Positions 34,183-41,858 of a DNA stretch of 49,061 bases are shown piece after piece. The stretch comes from Nocardia veterana NBRC 100344. Its GTDB lineage: Bacteria; Actinomycetota; Actinomycetes; Mycobacteriales; Mycobacteriaceae. Under the pieces are notes generated by a model, which ran no database searches, was not told the origin of the DNA, and saw only the letters and a program-made list of their open reading frames with translations. The stretch spans positions 1 through 49,061 of the forward strand of contig NZ_BAGM01000069.1 in assembly GCF_000308855.1 (NCBI RefSeq), in the 5' to 3' direction. The number at the start of each line of letters is the position of its first letter. Position 1 is the stretch's first letter. The translations under genes and the position numbers were made by a program.

Positions 34183-36051
34183 TCAGCCGAGGATTTCGTC
34201 GACGTAGCACCAGCGCCAGGTTTCGCCGGGTTCGACGCTGCGCATCACCGGATGGTCGGTGCCCTGGAAATGCTTGGTGGCGTGGTTGCCGACCGAGGAA
34301 TCGCAGCACGCGATGTGGCCGCAGGTCAGACACATTCGCAGATGGACCCAGGTCAAACCCTCGGCGACGCATTCGGAGCACGCATCGGGATGGTCGGGGA
34401 CCCGGGTCTGTGGCGCGTCGAGCAGATGTTCGCAGCCGCCGGAGAGCGGCCCGGCCAGGGGTTCGATCGCCCCGTCGTCGTCGGCCTCGCTGATCCGATC
34501 GATGGTGGACTCCTCGAGGTCGATGGCGGTCATCACCTGCTCGAGCACCTCGTGGTCGATACCGCCGGCATCGCGTGCGCGCAGCACCGCCGCGCGCTCG
34601 GCATGCAACATCACCAGGCGCAGCCGGCGATATTCTCCGCTCGGAGTGACCCGCAGCGATTCCGCGCGTCCCAGCTGCTCCCAGGCCGCATGGGTGCGCC
34701 GCGCCACCCGGTCGCGCAGGCTCGCGACCACCTCGGGCGGTGTTTCCGGCGCGACCGCCCCGTCCAGCGCCTCGAGTCCGGCCGCGGTCGCCTGCTGCAA
34801 CAGGGCCGCCTCCTGTAGCGCGTCCTCGGCCCGGCTCGGCCCGCGCAGTCGCAGCATCCGCACCAGCGCGGGCAGCGAAATGCCTTGCAGCAGGAGGGTT
34901 CCGCCGACCACCACCAGGGCGAGCAGTTTCAGCGTCGCCAGCTGCGGAGTGTCGTCGGGCAGCAGGGTGGCCGCGGCGAGGGTGACGACGCCGCGCATCC
35001 CCGCCCACGACACCACCGCGGGCCCGGTCCACGCGGGCTTGGGTTTGCCGCGCGGGCGGCTCTCGACGAACCAGGAGAAGTAGGTGGCGGGAAATACCCA
35101 GACCGGACGCACGACGATGACGGTGGCCAGGACGGCGACCGCGGTGAACACGATGGTGGCGTGGTCGAGGCCGCTGTTCCAGGCGTCGTCGACGATATGG
35201 CGCACCTGCAGGCCGATCAGCAGGAATACCGCGCTCTCCAACAGGAATTGGATGGTGCGCCAGTTGGTGCGTTCGGCGACCCGGGACGCCGCCGACTGCC
35301 ACACCGGCGCGCCCTGGCCGAGGATCAGACCGCACACCACCACGGCGATCACGCCGGAGGCGTGCGCGGCCTCGGCCGGCAGATAGGCCACGAACGGCGC
35401 CAGCAACGACACGCCGGTGTCGAGGACCGGGTCGGTGATGCGGCGGCGCACCAACACCAGCACGGCCGCGGCGACGATCCCGATCACCGCGCCGCCCGCG
35501 GCGGCGTAGACGAAGTCACCGCCGGCCTGCCACACGCTGAAACTTCCGGCCATGGCGGCGATCGCGGTGCGCAGTGCCACCAGCGCGGTGGCGTCGTTGA
35601 ACAGCGATTCGCCTTCCAGCAGCGTCACGATCCGGCGCGGCATGCCGACCCGGCGGGCGACGGCGATGGCGGCCACCGCATCCGGCGGCGCCACGATCGC
35701 ACCGAGCGCGACGGCCGCGGCGAACGGCACCGGCAGCAACCACCACACCACCGCCGCCACCGCGAAGGTGGTAGCCAGGACCAGCCCGACCGACAGCAGG
35801 GTGATCGACACCTTCTTCGGTTTGAACTCCAGCAGTGAGGTGCTGATCGCGGCCGTGTAGAGCAGCGGCGGCAGCAAACCCAGCAGCACCCATTCCGGGT
35901 TGATGTCGATCTGGGGGACGAACGGCAGATACGAGGCGACGACGCCGGCGACGGTGAGCAGCAGCGGCTCGGCCATGCCGAGGCGGCGGGCCAGCGCCGC
36001 CAGCGCGACCGCCACCGCGATCAATGCCACGATCCCGAACGCGATATGCAC
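34183..36051 (-). CDS. Na+/H+ antiporter (CPA1) fused to a UBP-type zinc finger
   Basis: 622 residues. Residues 1-410 hold about 12 membrane segments of the CPA1 family. The ion-site motif GAIVAPPDAVAAIAVARRVG and LLEGESLFNDATALVALRTA carry the conserved acidic residues, and RGVVTLAAA lies near the end. Residues 430-530 are a charged helical cytoplasmic domain (VASLRDRVARRTHAAWEQLG, EVLEQVMTAIDLEESTIDRI). The last 80 residues form a UBP zinc finger: CEHL, CSEC, CLTCGHIACC, and HATKHFQGTDHPVMRSVEPG followed by ETWRWCYVD, with Cys/His ligands intact. It exchanges cytoplasmic protons for sodium; the zinc finger may sense a C-terminal peptide or partner. Confidence 0.9.
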   Translation of the reverse strand: MHIAFGIVALIAVAVALAALARRLGMAEPLLLTVAGVVASYLPFVPQIDINPEWVLLGLLPPLLYTAAISTSLLEFKPKKVSITLLSVGLVLATTFAVAAVVWWLLPVPFAAAVALGAIVAPPDAVAAIAVARRVGMPRRIVTLLEGESLFNDATALVALRTAIAAMAGSFSVWQAGGDFVYAAAGGAVIGIVAAAVLVLVRRRITDPVLDTGVSLLAPFVAYLPAEAAHASGVIAVVVCGLILGQGAPVWQSAASRVAERTNWRTIQFLLESAVFLLIGLQVRHIVDDAWNSGLDHATIVFTAVAVLATVIVVRPVWVFPATYFSWFVESRPRGKPKPAWTGPAVVSWAGMRGVVTLAAATLLPDDTPQLATLKLLALVVVGGTLLLQGISLPALVRMLRLRGPSRAEDALQEAALLQQATAAGLEALDGAVAPETPPEVVASLRDRVARRTHAAWEQLGRAESLRVTPSGEYRRLRLVMLHAERAAVLRARDAGGIDHEVLEQVMTAIDLEESTIDRISEADDDGAIEPLAGPLSGGCEHLLDAPQTRVPDHPDACSECVAEGLTWVHLRMCLTCGHIACCDSSVGNHATKHFQGTDHPVMRSVEPGETWRWCYVDEILG

Positions 36052-36151
36052 GCGCTCATCGTGCCAGTGCCCGCTCCCGGCGCCCGCATCCGCCCGTCGC
36101 GGGCCCGCGCCGGACCGGCGCAGTGGTGCGGTGATCCGCATACTGGAGGCG

Positions 36152-37588
36152 ATGAATGCGCTGCGGGCCGGGACGTTGTCGGGACCGATCGTGCGTTCGC
36201 GGCCGCGGCGCGCGGAACTGCTGTTGTGTCTGGCGGCGGTCGCCGTGGTCGCGGTGGCGGCCTGGTCGACGGCGGCGGCCGCCGGCGGCGACGCCGGTTC
36301 GCTGCCGCGGTCGCTGCTGGTGTTCGCCGGATTGACGGGCGCGGCGCATCTGGCGGTGCGGCGATTCGCCGCGCGCGCCGATCCGGTGATTCTGCCGTGT
36401 GTGGTGGTGCTCAACGGGTTGGGGCTGGTGTTCATCGATCGGCTCGACCGCGCGGAGGCGACCGCGGCGGCCGCCAAGGGGCTGCCGGTGCCGGCCTCGG
36501 ACGGTGCGCACCAGTTGATCTGGACCGCAGCCGGAATCGCGTTGTTCGCCTTGGTGCTGGTGGTGGTGCGCGATCACTCCCGGCCCGCCCGATACGCCTA
36601 CACCTGCGGGCTGGCGGGTCTGGTGCTGCTGCTGATCCCGGCGGTGCTGCCGTCGCGGTTCAGTGAGGTCAACGGCAGTAAGAGCTGGATCCTGTTCGCC
36701 GGGTTGTCGTTTCAGCCCGGGGAATTCGCCAAGGTGCTGCTGTTGATCTTCGTGGCCGCGTTCCTGGTGGCGAACCGGGATCTGTTCGGGGTGGCCGGGC
36801 GGCGGCTGCTGGGGTTCACGGTGCCGCGGTTGCGGGATCTGGGGCCGTTGCTGGTGGTGACGTTCGTGTCGGTTCTGGTGTTGGTGTACGAGAAGAATCT
36901 CGGCTTCTCGCTGCTGGTGTTCGGCACGGTGCTGGCGATGGTCTACATCGCGACGGGCCGGGCGTCGTGTCTGCTGATCGGGGTGGCGATGTTCGCGGTG
37001 GGCGCGGTGATCGCCTATCACCTGTTCGCGCACGTGCGGGTCCGGGTACGGGTCTGGGAGGATCCGATGGCGACCTATTACACCAACGGCTATCAGATCG
37101 CGCAGGGTTTGTTCGGGCTGGGCACCGGCGGACTGTGGGGGACCGGGCTGGGTGCGGGCCGGCCGCAGGAAGTGCCGTTCGCCAAAACCGATTTCATCAT
37201 CTCCACCATCGGTGAGGAGCTGGGGTTGTTCGGGCTGACGGCGGTGATCCTGCTGTTCGGCGTGATCACGGTGCGCGGTTTCGGCGCCGCGCTGGCGACT
37301 CGCGACGCGTTCGGCAAACTGCTCGGGGGCGGACTGGCGTTCTCGGTGGGTTGGCAGTTGTTCGTGGTCGTCGGCGGCGTGACGAAATTGATTCCGCTGA
37401 CCGGTCTCACCACACCGTTCATGTCCTACGGCGGGTCGTCGCTGCTGGCCAACTATGTGATCGTCGCGTTGGTGATCCGGATCTCCCACGACGCGCGCAC
37501 CCAGGCGGCGCCGGCCGCGCCACCCCCGACCCCGATCGCCGACGCCATGACCGAGCACATTCGGCGACCGAGACCTCGTCGGCCGTGA
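36152..37588 (+). CDS. rodA: FtsW/RodA/SpoVE-family peptidoglycan glycosyltransferase
   Basis: 478 residues, similar in size to mycobacterial RodA. Ten or so membrane segments are seen. SEDS signatures are VNGSKSWILFAGLSFQPGEF followed by AKVLLLIF, VYEKNLGFSLLVFGTVLAMV, GYQIAQGLFGLGTGGLWGTG followed by LGAGRPQEVPFAKTDFIIST, and GEELGLFG. These include the conserved Asp/Glu region of the glycan polymerase. It would polymerise lipid II for elongation with a class B PBP. The ATG at 36152 follows GGAGG with short spacing; GTG 36131 in the same frame is an alternative. It is usually next to pbpA and pknB in mycobacteria but stands alone here, diverging from the antiporter, so it may be a second copy. 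Confidence 0.85.
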   Translation: MNALRAGTLSGPIVRSRPRRAELLLCLAAVAVVAVAAWSTAAAAGGDAGSLPRSLLVFAGLTGAAHLAVRRFAARADPVILPCVVVLNGLGLVFIDRLDRAEATAAAAKGLPVPASDGAHQLIWTAAGIALFALVLVVVRDHSRPARYAYTCGLAGLVLLLIPAVLPSRFSEVNGSKSWILFAGLSFQPGEFAKVLLLIFVAAFLVANRDLFGVAGRRLLGFTVPRLRDLGPLLVVTFVSVLVLVYEKNLGFSLLVFGTVLAMVYIATGRASCLLIGVAMFAVGAVIAYHLFAHVRVRVRVWEDPMATYYTNGYQIAQGLFGLGTGGLWGTGLGAGRPQEVPFAKTDFIISTIGEELGLFGLTAVILLFGVITVRGFGAALATRDAFGKLLGGGLAFSVGWQLFVVVGGVTKLIPLTGLTTPFMSYGGSSLLANYVIVALVIRISHDARTQAAPAAPPPTPIADAMTEHIRRPRPRRP

Positions 37589-37616
37589 AAATGTCCGCGC
37601 CGCAGCTGTTTTCGTG

Positions 37617-37715
37617 TCATCGGGTGCTCGCTTCGACCAGGTTGGGTAGCGTCCGGCCGGTCAGGAAACGTTCGATCTGCTCGGCGGCGACGGCATAGGC
37701 ACGGCGAATACGGCG
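37617..37715 (-). pseudogene. Possible C-terminal remnant of a 2-hydroxyacid dehydrogenase
   Basis: After the rhodanese-fusion gene an open frame with no start of its own ends IRRAYAVAAEQIERFLTGRT followed by LPNLVEASTR and a stop. The pattern resembles the C-termini of D-2-hydroxyacid dehydrogenases (AA-n-N-l-x-r-f-l-x-G-x-p-l-x-N-l-V). The segment lies in the 186-bp gap after the operon, on the same strand, so it may be the scar of a lost fifth gene. The evidence is a short motif only. Confidence 0.3.
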
Positions 37716-37774
37716 CGGGCGCCGCGATCGGGAGCCGGTGGCGGTGCGGTGGCCGGGCAGTGAGGGGGTGTGTG

Positions 37775-39094
37775 TCACATTGCCGGTGGCGCAGCGCTTT
37801 CCAACGCGTACCCGGCGTCGCGCCACGCCACCACGCCCCCGGCGAGGCTGGCCGCCTCGTAGCCGGCGCGGGCGGCCAATGCCGCGAACCGGCGCGACAG
37901 GTCGCCCACCGGGCAGACGAAAACCACCGGGCGCGAACGGGAGAACGGCACGCCGTGGGTGAACATGTCGTCGAGTTGATCGTCGCGGATGTTGATCGCC
38001 CCGGGGATGTGCCCGATGCGGTAGGCCATCGCGCCGCGGGTGTCGACGACAGTGGGGCGGGCATCGTCGAGGGCGAGCAGTTGCGCGGGAGACAGCTGGG
38101 TGACCGCGTCCAGTTCGGCGTCGGTGGGCGGCCGGGCGGCGGTGCGGCCGAACAGCTCCGGGCGGCGCTTCTTGAGGTAGGACAGGTACGGTTCGATCCG
38201 GTCGCAGACGATGAGCACCGCCACGACAGGTTCGCGGCGCGGCGGCAGCTCGCCCAGCACCTCGCGGGCGGCGGCATATCCGGCGCCGCTGGTGGGACCG
38301 GCCAGTATTCCGTAGCCGGTGGCCAGTTCGAGGGTGGCCTCGATCGCGCGAGCCGAATCCACGGCCACGATCCGCTCGTAGAACTCGGGTTCGAACAGTC
38401 CGACATCCCACATCTCGGTTTCCGAGCGGATTCCGGGGATGAAATCCGATCGCTGCGACACCACGCCGATGGTGCGCAGATCCGGGTGGTGCTTACGCAG
38501 ATAGGTGGCGGTGCCGCGGGTGGACCCGGTGGTGCCGAGGCCACCGATGAGGTAGTCGGCGGTCACGCCGGCCGCGGTGAGGTCGTCGTGGATTTCCCGG
38601 CCCGTACCGTGGTAGTGGGCCTCGATGTTCTTCTCGTTGGTGTACTGCGACGGATGATGGTAGGCGCCGGGGTTTTTCGCCATCGTGGTCTCGATGACCG
38701 AATACACGTCGTTGGGGGTGGTGGGATCCGGGCATTCGGACAGGCCCGGCAGTTCCTCGATATCGGTGCCGAGCAGTTGCAGCAGATCGCGCACCTCGTC
38801 GACCTTGATCCGGTTGGTGACCGCGCGCAGCCCCACCCCGCGTCCGGCGCCGAGCAGCCGCAACGCCTTGGCGGTATTGCCGCTGGAGGCCTCGATGAGG
38901 GTGCGGCCGTGAGCGACGAGATCGTCGAGGTTGTCGCGGATCATTCCCCAGGCGACACGGTCTTTCACCGAACCGAACGGGTTGTAGTACTCGAGTTTCG
39001 CGTAGAGCTCGACTCCCGGCAGGGCGTGCACGGCCGGATCCAGTCGCAACAGCGGAGTGTTGCCGATGAGCTCGGTGATGTGGTCGTAGCGCAT
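37775..39094 (-). CDS. Cysteine-synthase-like PLP enzyme fused to a C-terminal rhodanese domain
   Basis: 439 residues (440 if GTG 39097 is used; that GTG overlaps the previous stop as GTGA). Residues 1-320 are a fold-II PLP enzyme: ITELIGNTPLLRL, NPFGSVKDR with the Schiff-base Lys, EASSGNTAKAL and GGLGTTGSTRGTATYLRKHH, the phosphate loop. This subgroup includes SbnA-type beta-replacement enzymes as well as cysteine synthases. Residues 335-435 are a rhodanese: TVVDTRGAMAYRIGHIPGAI followed by NIR, and VFVCPVGDLSRRFA with active-site Cys at about 394. The fusion suggests that persulfide sulfur is delivered to an aminoacrylate intermediate, or that sulfur is removed from it. Last intact gene of the four-gene operon. 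Confidence 0.88.
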   Translation of the reverse strand: MRYDHITELIGNTPLLRLDPAVHALPGVELYAKLEYYNPFGSVKDRVAWGMIRDNLDDLVAHGRTLIEASSGNTAKALRLLGAGRGVGLRAVTNRIKVDEVRDLLQLLGTDIEELPGLSECPDPTTPNDVYSVIETTMAKNPGAYHHPSQYTNEKNIEAHYHGTGREIHDDLTAAGVTADYLIGGLGTTGSTRGTATYLRKHHPDLRTIGVVSQRSDFIPGIRSETEMWDVGLFEPEFYERIVAVDSARAIEATLELATGYGILAGPTSGAGYAAAREVLGELPPRREPVVAVLIVCDRIEPYLSYLKKRRPELFGRTAARPPTDAELDAVTQLSPAQLLALDDARPTVVDTRGAMAYRIGHIPGAINIRDDQLDDMFTHGVPFSRSRPVVFVCPVGDLSRRFAALAARAGYEAASLAGGVVAWRDAGYALESAAPPAM

Positions 39095-40578
39095 CACGGC
39101 CTCCCGGACAACGCGGCCACCGCGGGGTCGTCGCCGGCCGGGACCGGATCGGGCCGGAAGTCGGCGTCGGGGCACAGCTGGAAGCCGTCGCGGTAGGTGA
39201 CGGCGAATTTCGGTGGCAGCGGATGCATGGATGCACGCGCTGCCGACAGATCCATGTGGTAGGCACCGGTATTGGGGAACACGAGCAGATCGCCCGGCTG
39301 CGGCAGCCGCGGCAACCACACCTTGTGGTTGCTGATCAGATCGCGTTCCAGGCACAGATGCCCGGCGATGAATACCCCGACCGGGCCGTCGCCGGGACCG
39401 GCCGGGCCGGAATCCGGTCCGGGCAGCAGCAGCGGATCCACCATCACCTCCTGGTCGGCGGGCGTGACGGTGTCGCGCCCGATATCGACGGTGACCAGCA
39501 GGCTGCCGTCGGCGGCCCGCTTCACGAATTCCACCCCGGCGACGGTGATTCCGGCGTGATCGACGAGCGCCTTGCCCGGTTCACACCACAACTCGAGCAG
39601 ATTGTCGGCGAGCACCCGGGCCAGCGGCCGGCCGCCGTGAGCGTGCAGCGGCGCGCTGAGCAGGTCGTCGAGCATCCGCGGCGCGGACACCGTGTTGCCG
39701 TATTTGTGGAACACCGGGGTGCCGTGGGCGCCGGTGTCGTCGAGGTGATAGCCGAAGGTGTTCGCGGCCCAGCTCATCGGCTCACCGTGACCGAGCAGTG
39801 AGTCCCGCAGGGCGCGAGTGTAGTGGTCGAACCGGTCGGCGTCGGCGGTGAACACCTGTCGCAGACCGCCGCCGATATCGAGCACCGTCGGCGCCGATCC
39901 GTAGCGGTGGGCGCGTTCGATCCACTCCAGGCAGGCCTCCACCGCGCGCACCCGGTCGGTGATTTCGCCGGAGTCCAGGTGAAAGGCGAAACCACGCAGC
40001 GTGATTCGATCGCGATGGGCGGCGATCATCGCCAGCAACGGCTCCACCTCGTCCGGGGCGATCCCGAACCGGCTCACCGCCGCCCGGCCGCCGGGCCCGG
40101 GGAAACCGCTCAGCCGCAACAGCACCGGAACCGGTGCCGCCGGATCGGCGAGGGCGACCAGTTCACTCAGCTCCCACGGATTGTCCACGTTCACCGTGGC
40201 GCCGGTGCCGGCCACGGCGGTCAGCAACCGCCGGCCCTTGGGTCCGGTCACCTCGATCGCGGACGCGTCGAACCCGGCCCCGTAGGCGGCGGCCAGTTCC
40301 GGCGCCGACGCGACGTCGACGGCGATCCCGGCCCGGTGGGCTGTCACCAGCAGGGCGCGCGACCGGTTCACCTTGTGGGCGTAGCAGATGCGAGTGTGCA
40401 GTCGATGCCGTCGCAGCACCGCCTGCACGCGGCGCACGTTGTCCAAATACACCTGGGGAAACAGCAGGTGCAGGGGTGTGCAGTGCCGGCGCACCGCCTC
40501 GGCGAGTGCGTGCGGGTCGGCCAGATAGGCGCGGACGAGGGGATGCAGCAGCGCCGGTAAACCGGGTGGGGTGCTCAT
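39094..40578 (-). CDS. Y4yA-type fold-III PLP decarboxylase
   Basis: 494 residues. The alanine-racemase-like barrel has the PLP lysine in RICYAHKVNRSRALL, near residue 69. FGIAPDEVEPLL, the glycine-rich phosphate site in VLDIGGGLRQVF, and LELWCEPGKALVDHAG follow. The C-terminal domain has FIAGHLCLERDLI, equivalent to the catalytic Cys/Asp region of diaminopimelate and ornithine decarboxylases. SbnH of staphyloferrin B synthesis belongs to this superfamily. It should decarboxylate a D- or L-configured amino acid derivative. Start and stop both overlap neighbours by 4 bases. It probably acts on the product of the cysteine-synthase-like enzyme. The exact substrate cannot be read from sequence. 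Confidence 0.88.
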   Translation of the reverse strand: MSTPPGLPALLHPLVRAYLADPHALAEAVRRHCTPLHLLFPQVYLDNVRRVQAVLRRHRLHTRICYAHKVNRSRALLVTAHRAGIAVDVASAPELAAAYGAGFDASAIEVTGPKGRRLLTAVAGTGATVNVDNPWELSELVALADPAAPVPVLLRLSGFPGPGGRAAVSRFGIAPDEVEPLLAMIAAHRDRITLRGFAFHLDSGEITDRVRAVEACLEWIERAHRYGSAPTVLDIGGGLRQVFTADADRFDHYTRALRDSLLGHGEPMSWAANTFGYHLDDTGAHGTPVFHKYGNTVSAPRMLDDLLSAPLHAHGGRPLARVLADNLLELWCEPGKALVDHAGITVAGVEFVKRAADGSLLVTVDIGRDTVTPADQEVMVDPLLLPGPDSGPAGPGDGPVGVFIAGHLCLERDLISNHKVWLPRLPQPGDLLVFPNTGAYHMDLSAARASMHPLPPKFAVTYRDGFQLCPDADFRPDPVPAGDDPAVAALSGRP

Positions 40579-41858
40579 CGCGGGGTACCCGGGGCCGCCG
40601 CGGTCGGGTTGTAACCGCTGTCGCGCAGCACCTCGAACGCGCGATGCCGGTTGCGGGCGCTGCGGAATTCGGCGCGCACCCGCTTGCTGATCAGGTCGAT
40701 CTCGTGCACGGGAATCTGCATCGACTCCAGGACACCACCGATGGTGCGCACACAGTGTTTGCAGTTCATGTCGGGGACGTAGAACACCTGCTCGGCGGCG
40801 CCGGCGAGATCGGCGTCGCCGGCCGGGGTTTCGACGACCCGGAGATCGGCGACCGTGCGCGCGAACAGGTCCACGAACCGGTCGACCACCTCCGGCAGCA
40901 GGCTGTAGTGCGTGCCGTCGATACGGTGCGGCATGGCGGCCAGGCACGACGGGCGCACATCCGGTGGCAGCAGGGCGTACTGGCGGGAGATCAGATCGAG
41001 GTCGTCGTGGTATTTCGCGATCGCTTCGGTCACCGACAGTCCCTCGGTGGTGGTGGCGCGAGCCATGACGGTGTGGGCGTCGTGGATGGTGGCGTCCTTC
41101 ATCGCCCGCAGCGTGGTCACCGTCTCGGGGGTGTAGCGGACCGTGCCGTCGGGTTGGGTGTCGAAGGCGACGGCGATCATGCCCCGCCGATAGGTGGAGG
41201 CCTGCTGTTCCCAGTACCAGCGGGTGGCGACCGCCGCGAAGATGCCCGAATCCCGCATGCCGTAGGCGAATTCGATGGGTGTGCGGTAGGGCGTCGTGGC
41301 GGCCAGCAACGCGTGCTGGGCCAGGGCGCGGCCGGTGGCTTCGATGCCGACCCGCAGGATGTCGAGCGGTTCGTGGTCGGTGGTGGTCGCGGCCAGCACC
41401 GCCCGATCGTGGGCGGTGAGCGCCGAGATCCGTTCGGCCAGTGCGGTATCGGTGTCGAGGCTGTGCCAGAGCGCGAGCACGGTTTCGCGGACCGCGACCG
41501 GCACGATCGGGCCGAGTCCGGCGCTGTGCACGTGTCCGGTGTTGGGGATGCCGTCGCTGTCGGTCCACACCACCCGGTGGGTGGCGCTGGTGACCTGATC
41601 GGCGCGGCACGGCCGCATGAACGATTCCAGATACAACCGCTGGGACAGGGTGAGATGGCTGCCGGGTTCGGGTTGCAGTGCGGTGCTGGTGACCTCGATC
41701 GTGCCGGCGCGGGTAGGGGTGGCGGTGGTGAACAATCCGGGTCGGGCCAGTTCGGCCAGGATCCGGGATGCGCCGCGGCGGTCGTAGTCGGTGATCGGAT
41801 CGGGTCCCGGTTCGGCCGTGGTCACGGGGGCGGCGGGGGTGTCGCGGCGTGTGGTCAT
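40575..41858 (-). CDS. Protein of unknown fold with a C-terminal heavy-metal-associated (HMA) domain
   Basis: 427 residues. Residues 358-425 form an HMA domain: VFYVPDMNCKHCVRTIGGVL, in which MNCKHC (Cys366, Cys369) is the soft-metal site, followed by a beta strand (VRAEFRSA) and AFEVLRDSGYNP, the end of the ferredoxin-like fold. The first 350 residues are helical, soluble and rich in Thr, Ala, Asp and His (LTLSQRLYLESFMRPCRADQ, THRVVWTDSDGIPNTGHVHS, EFAYGMRDSGIFAAVATRWY). I do not recognise that domain. No membrane segment or signal peptide is seen, so this is not a copper ATPase. It sits between the desulfurase and the decarboxylase with ATGA overlaps on both sides and must be made with them. 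Confidence 0.8.
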   Translation of the reverse strand: MTTRRDTPAAPVTTAEPGPDPITDYDRRGASRILAELARPGLFTTATPTRAGTIEVTSTALQPEPGSHLTLSQRLYLESFMRPCRADQVTSATHRVVWTDSDGIPNTGHVHSAGLGPIVPVAVRETVLALWHSLDTDTALAERISALTAHDRAVLAATTTDHEPLDILRVGIEATGRALAQHALLAATTPYRTPIEFAYGMRDSGIFAAVATRWYWEQQASTYRRGMIAVAFDTQPDGTVRYTPETVTTLRAMKDATIHDAHTVMARATTTEGLSVTEAIAKYHDDLDLISRQYALLPPDVRPSCLAAMPHRIDGTHYSLLPEVVDRFVDLFARTVADLRVVETPAGDADLAGAAEQVFYVPDMNCKHCVRTIGGVLESMQIPVHEIDLISKRVRAEFRSARNRHRAFEVLRDSGYNPTAAAPGTPR

